Source: Xanthobacter aminoxidans (GTDB lineage: Bacteria > Pseudomonadota > Alphaproteobacteria > Rhizobiales > Xanthobacteraceae). From it: a stretch of DNA of 64,000 nt. Below the pieces are notes generated by a model that saw nothing but the letters and a program-made list of their open reading frames with translations, was not told the DNA's origin and did not search any database. The translations under genes were made by a program, and so were the position numbers. Location: contig NZ_JAMJXC010000004.1 of assembly GCF_023571765.1 (NCBI RefSeq), positions 366,137 to 430,136 on the forward strand. Reading direction: 5' to 3'. Positions 29,471 to 36,544 of the stretch are shown piece by piece. Every line of letters starts with the position of its first letter. The first letter of the stretch is position 1.

Positions 29471-30139
29471 GTGCCCGCCAAGATGGCTGCCAAAGCGGCC
29501 GCCGCTGCCCCGGCATCCGAGCCGGGGCGCGACTGCCCGCTGTGCCCGCGCCTCGTGGACTTCCGCGAGGAATGGCGGGCGAATGAACCCGCATGGCACA
29601 ATGCGCCCGTGCCTGCCTTCGGGCCGGTCGACGCGCCGCTGCTGATCGTCGGCCTCGCGCCGGGCCTGCGGGGTGCCAATCGCACGGGCCGCCCGTTCAC
29701 CGGCGACTATGCCGGCGACCTGCTCTACGCGACGCTGATCGAATACGGCTTCGCGCGTGGCCCCTATGCGGCGCACCCGGAAGATGGCCTGACCCTCACC
29801 GGCGCGCGCATCGTCAATGCCGTGCGCTGCGTGCCGCCCCAGAACAAGCCGACGCCCGAGGAAATCCGCACCTGCCGGCGCTTCCTCTCGGCCGCCATCG
29901 CCGAAATGCCGGCGCTCCGGGCCATCGTCACGCTGGGCAAGATCGCCCACGATTCGACCCTTGCCGCGCTCGGCCAGAAGGCCTCGCGGCTCAAGTTCGG
30001 CCATGGCGTCTCGGACGAGGTGGGCAGCGTGCGGCTGTTCGCGAGCTACCACTGCTCGCGCTACAACACGAACACCGGCGTGCTGACGCCCGAGATGTTC
30101 CGCTCCGTCTTTTCCGCCGTCCGCGCGAACCTGGGCTGA
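29471..30139 (+). CDS. Uracil-DNA glycosylase, family 5 (UDGb)
   Basis: 222 aa. Family 5 traits: cluster cysteines in CPLCPRL near the N-terminus and RCVPPQNKP (4Fe-4S), motif A GLAPGLRGANRTGRPFTGD and motif B ASYHCSRYNTNTG. It removes uracil, and possibly hypoxanthine, from DNA. The start may be the GTG at 29471 or the ATG at 29483; neither has a clear ribosome-binding site. Operon with the NYN gene. The last codons are embedded in a 14-base tandem repeat. Confidence 0.92.
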   Translation: MPAKMAAKAAAAAPASEPGRDCPLCPRLVDFREEWRANEPAWHNAPVPAFGPVDAPLLIVGLAPGLRGANRTGRPFTGDYAGDLLYATLIEYGFARGPYAAHPEDGLTLTGARIVNAVRCVPPQNKPTPEEIRTCRRFLSAAIAEMPALRAIVTLGKIAHDSTLAALGQKASRLKFGHGVSDEVGSVRLFASYHCSRYNTNTGVLTPEMFRSVFSAVRANLG

Positions 30140-30168
30140 GTTTCCTGGGCTGAGCTGCCTGGGCTGAG
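30131..30168. repeat. Three tandem copies of CTGGGCTGAG, period 14
   Basis: CTGGGCTGAG begins at 30131, 30145 and 30159. The first copy is the end of the UDG gene including its stop codon (CTG GGC TGA); the other two are non-coding. Looks like a local slippage duplication. Confidence 0.85.
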
Positions 30169-30178
30169 CGCTCAGCCC
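30161..30178. terminator. 18-base palindrome between convergent UDG and peroxiredoxin genes
   Basis: GGGCTGAGCGCTCAGCCC is a perfect palindrome that can form a 7-bp hairpin with a 4-base loop. It covers the peroxiredoxin stop codon. No T-run, so a terminator role is only suggested. Confidence 0.4.
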
Positions 30179-30744
30179 TGCCGCCCCCGGCGCAAATGAG
30201 CCAGCACGTCGGCCGCGTTCCGGTCCGGCGGGAACACCGGATAGAAGACGTGGCTGATGGCGCCCTCCTCGATGATGAGGGTAATGCGCTTCAGCAGCTT
30301 CGCGCCCTCCACCTCGAAGGTCGGCAGGCGGATGGCCGTGGTCAGCTCATGCCGATGATCGGAGAGCAGCGGGAACGGCAAATGGAGCCGATCCACCGCC
30401 TCGCGCTGATAGTCGCTGTCCTGCAGCGACAGGCCGAACACATGCTCCACGCCGGCGTCCCGCAGATCGGCGAAGTGGTCGCGGAAGGCGCAGGACTGGG
30501 GCGTGCAGCCGCGCGCGCCGGGAATGGCGTCCCAGCCCTCCGGCAAGGGCTGGCCGGGCACGCCCGTACGCGGATAGGCATAGACCACCGTCAGGCCGGA
30601 AAGGCCGGACAGATCGATGTGCCGGCCGTCCGTCGCGGGGAGGTTGATGATGGGCAGCTCCAGCCCCGGCAGGTGCGCGGCGAGGCCGTCGTCTTCCGGC
30701 GACGGGAGGTCATCGGGCAGGCTGGTGTAGCCGGAAGTGCTCAT
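30172..30744 (-). CDS. Peroxiredoxin, BCP/PrxQ-like
   Basis: 190 aa. Thioredoxin-fold peroxidase. The signature ARGCTPQSCAFRDHFAD has peroxidatic and resolving cysteines four residues apart, as in BCP/PrxQ (GCTxQAC). A longer loop than in E. coli BCP (VPGQPLPEGWDAIPG) precedes it. It reduces peroxides with a thioredoxin-type donor in the cytoplasm. The ATG overlaps the VOC gene stop (ATGA), so the two are translationally coupled. Confidence 0.88.
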   Translation of the reverse strand: MSTSGYTSLPDDLPSPEDDGLAAHLPGLELPIINLPATDGRHIDLSGLSGLTVVYAYPRTGVPGQPLPEGWDAIPGARGCTPQSCAFRDHFADLRDAGVEHVFGLSLQDSDYQREAVDRLHLPFPLLSDHRHELTTAIRLPTFEVEGAKLLKRITLIIEEGAISHVFYPVFPPDRNAADVLAHLRRGRQG

Positions 30745-31145
30745 GACGCGTCCCCCTGAGAGGTTTCGTAGGAGATGAATTCGAGCAGCGACCCGTCCGG
30801 ATCGCGGAAATAGACGCTGGTGCCGTGGCCACGGGCACCAAATCGACGCACCGGGCCGAGTTCGGGCGTGATGCCATGGGCGGCGAGGTGCGCCACGGCC
30901 TCCGCGATCGGGCCATCCCAGCGGAAACACAGATCGGAATTGCCCGGCTGCACCGGCAGACGCGCCACCGGCACCGGATCGACGCCCGGCCCATGCAGGT
31001 TCAGCTGGCGGTCCCCGAAGCGGTAGGCGAAGCCCGTGCCCACCGTCACCACCTCCGCGCCGAGGATGGACGCATAGAAGGCGTTGGAGCGGGCGAAATC
31101 GCTCACATGGACGACGCAATGGTCGAAGGCGATCTTGCCCGGCAT
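30741..31145 (-). CDS. VOC (glyoxalase/bleomycin resistance) superfamily protein
   Basis: 134 aa. VOC fold: FDHCVVHVSDFARSNAFYASIL at the start and the metal-binding TSVYFRDPDGSLLEFISY at the end. Metal ligands (His near the N-terminus, Glu in LLEFI) are present. Substrate unknown. ATG at 31145 has GGAAGGGG upstream and lies 13 bases after the smpB stop; the gene overlaps the peroxiredoxin start. It is thus part of the smpB transcript. Confidence 0.87.
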   Translation of the reverse strand: MPGKIAFDHCVVHVSDFARSNAFYASILGAEVVTVGTGFAYRFGDRQLNLHGPGVDPVPVARLPVQPGNSDLCFRWDGPIAEAVAHLAAHGITPELGPVRRFGARGHGTSVYFRDPDGSLLEFISYETSQGDAS

Positions 31146-31158
31146 GACGCCCCTTCCC

Positions 31159-31635
31159 TCACCCACGCTCGCGCATCAGGCGCGCCTTGTCGCGCGCCCA
31201 GTCGCGTTCCTTGGAGGCCTCGCGCTTGTCGTGCGCCTTGCGGCCCTTGGCCAGCGCCAGCTCCACCTTGGCGCGACCGCGATCGTTGAAATAGATCTTG
31301 GTCGCCACCACCGTCATGCCCTCGCGCTCCACGGCCTGCCCGAGCTTGGCGATCTGCCGCTTGTGCAGAAGCAGCTTCCGTGGCCGGCGAGTCTCGTGGT
31401 TGAAGCGGTTGGCTTCCAGATATTCGGGGATATAGGCGTTGTAGAGCCACATCTCGCCCTCCTTCTGGGCGGCGTAGCTCTCGCCGATGGTCGCCTTGCC
31501 GTTGCGCAGGCTCTTCACCTCGGTGCCGGTGAGGGAGATGCCGGCCTCGAACGTCTCGCCCAGCTCGAAATCGAAGCGGGCGCGCCGGTTGTCGGCGGCG
31601 ATCTTGCGGGGGGCTACGGTCTTCTTGGATGTCAT
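31159..31635 (-). CDS. smpB: SsrA-binding protein SmpB
   Basis: 158 aa. Partner of tmRNA in trans-translation, which rescues stalled ribosomes. Conserved parts: [33 protein letters not shown], and [20 protein letters not shown], with the basic C-terminal tail [13 protein letters not shown] ([17 protein letters not shown]) that enters the mRNA channel. The ATG overlaps the stop of the upstream toxin gene by 4 bases (ATGA). Confidence 0.96.
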   Translation of the reverse strand: MTSKKTVAPRKIAADNRRARFDFELGETFEAGISLTGTEVKSLRNGKATIGESYAAQKEGEMWLYNAYIPEYLEANRFNHETRRPRKLLLHKRQIAKLGQAVEREGMTVVATKIYFNDRGRAKVELALAKGRKAHDKREASKERDWARDKARLMRERG

Positions 31636-31928
31636 GATGGGCCAATATAGCCAGGGTCTCGCACCATATGCACGATGGAAGCGACGGAGATCACGTTCCG
31701 CTCCGCGTCCACGCTGTACGCAATGAGATAGGGATAGCCGCGAACCGGAAACAGCCTCGCGGGTTTGATTTCGCCCGGGCGTCCTATGAAAGGCGACGCC
31801 GAGAGGAGAACCAATGTTCTTCGGATGGCCGAGCCGACCCTGCGCCGCCCTTGCGGTGACTGACGCTCCAGATAGGCGAGGATTGCCGCAAGATCCTGCT
31901 GCGCCGCCGGCGTGAGCCTGACTTTCAC
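31632..31928 (-). CDS. RelE/ParE-type toxin
   Basis: 98 aa. Pattern of the ParE/RelE superfamily: [19 protein letters not shown] at the N-terminus, then [20 protein letters not shown] and [19 protein letters not shown], the last two being the central strands and the basic surface. I chose the GTG at 31928, which overlaps the antitoxin stop (GTGA); a GTG at 31946 would add 6 residues. It may be an mRNA-cleaving RelE or a gyrase-targeting ParE; the sequence does not decide. Its stop overlaps the smpB start, which is unusual. Confidence 0.85.
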   Translation of the reverse strand: MKVRLTPAAQQDLAAILAYLERQSPQGRRRVGSAIRRTLVLLSASPFIGRPGEIKPARLFPVRGYPYLIAYSVDAERNVISVASIVHMVRDPGYIGPS

Positions 31929-32173
31929 CGCCCGAACTGCCGCCACATCTCCTCGACCTCTTCCTCGGGCACGAACTCACCCCTGCGCGCCTGCTCGAGA
32001 CCGAGGCGCACTTGCGCCACCTGCTCCGGCGTCAGCCGATAGTTCGCGGCGTCGTCATCCTGCTCGTGCGCGAGGTCTTGGGCCAGAGCGAGAAGCAGGG
32101 CCGCGGCGCGGTCCTGCTCGGCGTCGGGCAGCTTGCGGATTTCCGCTATGGCTTCATCCAGCAACTTGGTCAT
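31925..32173 (-). CDS. RelB/ParD-like antitoxin
   Basis: 82 aa, partner of the next gene. The start [20 protein letters not shown] followed by [20 protein letters not shown] and an acidic tail ([10 protein letters not shown]) fits short antitoxins paired with RelE/ParE toxins: a DNA-binding N-terminal part and a C-terminal segment that wraps the toxin. Its stop overlaps the toxin start. It lies 24 bases after the dapA stop, so the module is inserted between dapA and smpB. Confidence 0.82.
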   Translation of the reverse strand: MTKLLDEAIAEIRKLPDAEQDRAAALLLALAQDLAHEQDDDAANYRLTPEQVAQVRLGLEQARRGEFVPEEEVEEMWRQFGR

Positions 32174-32197
32174 GGGCGAAGCATAGCAGATGCCGCC

Positions 32198-33097
32198 TCA
32201 GTTGATGAGGCCGGCCTGCACCATGGCGCTGCGCACCACGGCGCGAGTGGTCTCGGAAACCGGCACCATGGGGAGGCGCGCCTCCTCGCTCATCTTGCCG
32301 AGGAGCGAGAGGGCATACTTGGTGGGCGCCGGATTGGTCTCCACGAACAGCGCCGTGTGCAGCGGCATCAGCTTGTCCTGGATCGCCAGAGCCGCCTTGA
32401 AGTCACCGGCGAGGCAGGCCAGCTGGAACTCCGAGCACAGGCGCGGCGCGACGTTGGAGGCAACCGAGATGCAGCCGTGGCCGCCATGGGCCATGAAGCC
32501 GAGGGCGGTCGCATCCTCGCCCGAGAGCTGGATGAAGTCCGGCCCCAGCACCTGCCGCTGCAGCGACACGCGGGTCATGGAGGCGGTGGCATCCTTCACG
32601 CCGGCGATGTTCTTGATCTCGAACAGCCGGGCCATGGTCTCGACCGACATGTCGATCACCGAGCGGCTCGGGATGTTGTAGATGAAGATCGGCAGGTCCA
32701 CGGCGTCGGCGATCGCCTTGAAGTGGCGATAGAGGCCTTCCTGCGTGGGCTTGTTGTAGTAGGGCGTCACCACGAGGAGCGCGTCGGCGCCGACCTTCTG
32801 GGCATGCTCGGCCAGCGCGACCGCCTCGGCGGTGTTGTTGGAGCCCGCGCCGGCCATGACCGGAACGCGGCCGGCGGCCTGCTCCACGGTCCATTCCACC
32901 ACGCGGTTGTGCTCCTCATGGGAGACGGTGGGGCTTTCGCCCGTGGTGCCGACCGGGACGAGGCCGTGCGTCCCCTCGGATATCTGCCAGTCCACGAAGG
33001 CACGGAACGCCTTCTCGTCCAGCGCGCCGTCGCGGAACGGGGTGACGAGGGCGGTGAACGAGCCGCGGAAACGGGACGCAGACGGGATGGGCGACAT
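32198..33097 (-). CDS. dapA: 4-hydroxy-tetrahydrodipicolinate synthase
   Basis: First committed step of lysine and diaminopimelate synthesis from pyruvate and aspartate semialdehyde. 299 aa TIM barrel. Schiff-base Lys168 in IAGVKDAT, Tyr140 in [10 protein letters not shown], and the GTTGESPT loop that binds pyruvate are all present. In related bacteria dapA is directly followed by smpB; here a toxin-antitoxin pair separates them. Divergent from the lytic transglycosylase gene. Confidence 0.96.
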   Translation of the reverse strand: MSPIPSASRFRGSFTALVTPFRDGALDEKAFRAFVDWQISEGTHGLVPVGTTGESPTVSHEEHNRVVEWTVEQAAGRVPVMAGAGSNNTAEAVALAEHAQKVGADALLVVTPYYNKPTQEGLYRHFKAIADAVDLPIFIYNIPSRSVIDMSVETMARLFEIKNIAGVKDATASMTRVSLQRQVLGPDFIQLSGEDATALGFMAHGGHGCISVASNVAPRLCSEFQLACLAGDFKAALAIQDKLMPLHTALFVETNPAPTKYALSLLGKMSEEARLPMVPVSETTRAVVRSAMVQAGLIN

Positions 33098-33469
33098 GGC
33101 GAACGCCTTGGGTTCCTGGGAGCTTGTGGTTGGCCGGGACCTGCCGCGAACGACCGGCCCGGCGCCGCGCCGGCTCGGGAGAGCGGCGGGTGCGGACCTT
33201 GACCCTTATCCTTTTGCCGCCCGGCCGGAAAGGGGGATGCGCTGCGACGATCGTTGCCATGAGGGCAAAATGCCCTTCGGGAATGGTAGCAAGCTGCCGC
33301 AAGGGGGTAGCCTGCGGCAGATTTGCCCCGGAGCAACCGCCAAGGTCCCGAAAGCCGTGGTTTCGCCCGGTTTTCGGACTTCATTGAGGTTAGGGTTTCG
33401 TCAACGCCGGTGGCCGAACATGCGGGTGGGGGAATACGCCACCACAGCCCGCGCCCGCGAGGAAGCTTC
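33098..33469. other. Divergent intergenic region dapA / slt
   Basis: About 370 bases. It must hold both promoters. No clear operator, RNA or small gene was recognised. Confidence 0.4.
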
Positions 33470-35797
33470 ATGTCGTCTGTCTCGAGCCTGATGTCCGTGG
33501 GCGCGCTTGCGCTCGCCCTCGCCTGGAGCGGGGCGATGCCGGCGGTTGCGGAATCCGCGCCGACACCCCCGGCCAAGCCGTCCGCGTCCGCCTCCAAGGA
33601 TTCGAAGTCGACCGACGCCAAGTCGAAGGATGCCCACGCCAAGGACGCGAAATCCAAGGACAGCAAGACGGCTGATTCCAAGGCCAAGGATGCCAAGGCG
33701 AAGGACGCCAAGTCCAAGGACACGAAGTCCAAGGATGCGAAGTCGGCCACGCCGGCCAAGCCCGCCACGGCCACAAAGCCCGCGGCGAGCAAGAGCGCGT
33801 CCACCAAACCGTCCGCCGGCAAGCCCGCTGCGGCACGCGTCGCGCCCACTGTGCATCAGCCTGCGCCGACGGTCGGCGCGTCGTCCAGCATCCCCGGCGG
33901 CGATCTCGCCGCGTTGAAGGTCGCGGTGAACGCCGCCCGCAACGGCCGCGCCGCCGAGGCCATGGGGGCGGCCCAGCAGCTCGACGATCCGGTGGCGCGC
34001 ACGCTGGTGACATGGCTTGTCATCCGGCACGCGCCGAACGATCTCGGCTTCAACGCCATCAACGAATTCATCCAGGAAAAGCCGGGCTGGCCAACCCAGT
34101 CCACCCTGCGCCGTCGCGCCGAGCGCGTGCTGTTCCAGGAAAACAAGGACCCGGCGAAGGCGCAGGCCTTCTTCGCCGATCAGGCGCCCCTGTCCGGCGA
34201 GGGCAAGGTGGCGCTCGCGCGCTATCTCGTCTCCATCGGCAAGCGGCAAGACGCGGCCGAGTGGGTGCGCGACGCCTGGCGCAACGACGAGCTGAACGAG
34301 CTCTTCGAGAGCAAGATCATCGACGAGTTCTCCGGCTTCCTGACCCGCGCCGACCACAAGCTGAGGGCCGACCACTTCAGCTACAAGCCGGACACCGACC
34401 GCGCCCTGCGCGCCGCCGCGCGCGCCGGCAGCGACATCTTGGCGCTCACCAAGGCCCGCATGGCGATCGCGCGCAAGGAGGCGAACGGCGAGAAGCTGCT
34501 CGGCCTCGTGCCGTTCACGCTGTCGAGCGACCCCGCCTATCTCTTCGCCAAGTCCCAGCTGCTGCGCCGGGCCGACAAGCCTCAGGAAGCGGCGCGGGCC
34601 CTGCTCGCCGGCTCCAGCTCCGATCAGGTGCTGGCGGACCCGGACGAATGGTGGATCGAACGCCGCCTCGTCGCGCGTGAGCTGCTCGATGCCGGCGATT
34701 TCCAGACCGCCTACAAGGTCGCCGCCACCGGTGTGCCGCCGCAGGCCGACAACTACCGCGCCGAGCAGCAGTGGACCGCCGGCTGGATCGCCCTGCGCTT
34801 CCTGAAGGACCCGAGCCGGGCCGCCCAGCATTTCGCCAAGGTCGATGACGACCAGAAGCATCCCATCACGCTGTCGCGCGCCTATTACTGGCAGGCCCGC
34901 GCGGCGGAGGCTATGGGTGATCGTGGCCGGGCCAATGCCGGCTATCAGGCGGCAGCCAAATTCCCGGCGACCTATTACGGCCAGCTCTCGCGCACCAAGC
35001 TCGGCATGGCCCCTGTGGTGCTGCGCGGGGCGCCCTCCCCGTCCTTCGGCGCGCGCGACACCTTCGCCCGCCTGGAGCCGGTCAAGGCGATCCGGATGCT
35101 CTATGCCGTGGGCGCGCGCGACATCCCGCTGACCATCTATTACGACCTCGCCTGGCGGATGGAGGATTCGAGCCAGCTCGCCATGCTCGCAACCCTCGCC
35201 GAATCCAACAACGATCCGCGCGGCGCGCTGGTGGTGGGCAAAGAGGGGCTTGCCGAGGGCCATCCGCTGGAGGCCGAGGCCTTTCCGACGTTCGGCCTGC
35301 CCAACTACAGCCCCATCGGCGACCCGGTGGACAAGGCGGCGGTCTATGCCATCGCCCGGCAGGAGAGCCAGTTCAACCCGGCAACCTATTCCAGCGCCAA
35401 GGCCATGGGCCTGATGCAGGTGACGCCCGAAGCCGGACGGCAGGTGGCCAAGGTCACGGGCGTTTCCTATGACGAGCGCCGGCTCATGAGCGACCAGTCC
35501 TACAATGTGCAGTTCGGCGCCGCCGAGCTGGGCGAGCTGGTGGCGCAATATGGCGGCAACTACGTGCTGGCCTTCGCCGCCTATAACGCCGGGCGCGGCA
35601 GCGTCGCCAAGTGGATCGCCCGCTACGGCGACCCGCGCGACCCGGACGTGGACGTGGTGGACTGGGTGGAGTGCATCCCCTTCTCCGAGACCCGCAACTA
35701 CGTGCAGCGGGTGATGGAGAACTACCAAGTCTACAAGGTGCGCTTCAACATCCCGAGCAAGCTCCAGATGGAAGCGGACCTGCGCGGCGGGCGCTGA
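33470..35797 (+). CDS. slt: Soluble lytic murein transglycosylase (Slt70 type)
   Basis: 775 aa. Signal peptide (about residues 1-27, ending AVAES), then a Lys/Asp/Ser repeat linker (about 40-95) and an alpha-helical superhelix domain of TPR-like repeats. The C-terminal SLT domain has catalytic Glu in ARQESQFNPATYSSAKAMGL (about residue 631) followed by LMQVTPEAGRQVA and NLQFGAAEL-type YNVQFGAAEL. It cleaves peptidoglycan to 1,6-anhydro products in the periplasm. ATG at 33470 has GAGGAAGC upstream. The linker is unusual for Slt and probably lets the enzyme reach through or bind the wall. Confidence 0.93.
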   Translation: MSSVSSLMSVGALALALAWSGAMPAVAESAPTPPAKPSASASKDSKSTDAKSKDAHAKDAKSKDSKTADSKAKDAKAKDAKSKDTKSKDAKSATPAKPATATKPAASKSASTKPSAGKPAAARVAPTVHQPAPTVGASSSIPGGDLAALKVAVNAARNGRAAEAMGAAQQLDDPVARTLVTWLVIRHAPNDLGFNAINEFIQEKPGWPTQSTLRRRAERVLFQENKDPAKAQAFFADQAPLSGEGKVALARYLVSIGKRQDAAEWVRDAWRNDELNELFESKIIDEFSGFLTRADHKLRADHFSYKPDTDRALRAAARAGSDILALTKARMAIARKEANGEKLLGLVPFTLSSDPAYLFAKSQLLRRADKPQEAARALLAGSSSDQVLADPDEWWIERRLVARELLDAGDFQTAYKVAATGVPPQADNYRAEQQWTAGWIALRFLKDPSRAAQHFAKVDDDQKHPITLSRAYYWQARAAEAMGDRGRANAGYQAAAKFPATYYGQLSRTKLGMAPVVLRGAPSPSFGARDTFARLEPVKAIRMLYAVGARDIPLTIYYDLAWRMEDSSQLAMLATLAESNNDPRGALVVGKEGLAEGHPLEAEAFPTFGLPNYSPIGDPVDKAAVYAIARQESQFNPATYSSAKAMGLMQVTPEAGRQVAKVTGVSYDERRLMSDQSYNVQFGAAELGELVAQYGGNYVLAFAAYNAGRGSVAKWIARYGDPRDPDVDVVDWVECIPFSETRNYVQRVMENYQVYKVRFNIPSKLQMEADLRGGR
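33594..33760 (+). repeat. In-frame Lys-Asp-Ser/Ala repeats in slt
   Basis: Degenerate repeats of AAG GAC GCC / TCC AAG GAT coding for (S/A)KDAK(S/A)KD-like units, about eight or more. Low-complexity, highly charged and probably disordered. Confidence 0.8.
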
Positions 35798-35804
35798 GCC
35801 CCTC

Positions 35805-36443
35805 TCACCGCCGCCGACGCGGCGGCGGTGCTCCCCCCTCAAGAATGGCCTTCGCCTGGCCCATCCAGTCCTCGCGCTCGATGCGGCCGGGGAAGGCGAG
35901 ATAGCTGCCGACCCAGGCGGCCTCTTCCGGCGTCCATGCGGCGATCTGCCGAAGATGGAAGATGCCGATCTCGTTGAGCCGCTGCTCGTTCTGCGGGCCG
36001 ATGCCCTTCAATTGCTTGAGATCGTCCGCCCCCTCGCCCTCCGGCGCGTCGAGGGCGGGCGGGCGCACCCCCGGCAGGCTCTCCGGCGGCCGCCGCCGGG
36101 CGCGCGGAGCGGGGCGGGCCGGCGATTGCGTGGCCGGAGGCGGCGGCTCGTCTTCCTCCTCTTCATCCAGAGGCGGCACCGCATTCATGTCGGCGATGCC
36201 GAGCCGCGCGAACAGGTCCTGCTGGGGCGAGGGCGCGGGCTCGACCAGGACAGGCGGTTCCGGCTGGGGCTGAGGCGCGGCAGGACTGGACCGACGCTCC
36301 ACGACGGCGGGAGGTGGCAGGACTTCGGCCTGCACCGGTGGTTCGGCTGGACGGTGCTTGCGGCCGAGGCGATAGCCGACCGCCAGCGCGGCAGCGAAGA
36401 CGAGGGTGAGGAGCAGAGCCACCTCGATGGCAAAGGCGGTCAT
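35805..36443 (-). CDS. Membrane-anchored protein with C-terminal H3TH (COG3743-like) domain
   Basis: 212 aa. An N-terminal transmembrane helix (AFAIEVALLLTLVFAAALAV) is followed by a Pro/Glu/Ala-rich linker of about 100 residues. The C-terminal helix-hairpin-helix part DDLKQLKGIGPQNEQRLNEI ... WVGSYLAFPGRIEREDWMGQA matches the H3TH domain seen in predicted flap-endonuclease-like proteins and fused to other proteins in Rhizobiales. It may bind DNA or mediate protein contact; the activity is unknown. The ATG overlaps the stop of the 34-aa gene (ATGA). Confidence 0.85.
   Translation of the reverse strand: MTAFAIEVALLLTLVFAAALAVGYRLGRKHRPAEPPVQAEVLPPPAVVERRSSPAAPQPQPEPPVLVEPAPSPQQDLFARLGIADMNAVPPLDEEEEDEPPPPATQSPARPAPRARRRPPESLPGVRPPALDAPEGEGADDLKQLKGIGPQNEQRLNEIGIFHLRQIAAWTPEEAAWVGSYLAFPGRIEREDWMGQAKAILEGGAPPPRRRR
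35806..35830. terminator. Hairpin between convergent slt and H3TH genes
   Basis: CACCGCCGCC / GGCGGCGGTG, perfect 10-bp stem with a 5-base loop, in the 3' end of the H3TH gene and 9 bases after the slt stop. It lacks a T-run. Confidence 0.35.
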
Positions 36444-36544
36444 GGCCGGCTCCCCCCATTCCGCCCCAGCGCGTAGCCGGTGGCGAGGCCGATCGCGGCC
36501 GCGCCGATCACGTAAGGCCAAAGAGCGATGGCGAGATAGATCAT
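36440..36544 (-). CDS. 34-aa membrane microprotein
   Basis: Small frame whose ATG (36544) overlaps the stop of the BON/OmpA gene and whose TGA (36440) overlaps the ATG of the H3TH gene. The protein is almost all one hydrophobic helix (LAIALWPYVIGAAAIGLATGYALG) with a short basic end (RNGGSRP). The double ATGA overlap and the hydrophobic character argue strongly that it is translated. It probably sits in the inner membrane beside the other two products. No family is recognised. Confidence 0.75.
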   Translation of the reverse strand: MIYLAIALWPYVIGAAAIGLATGYALGRNGGSRP

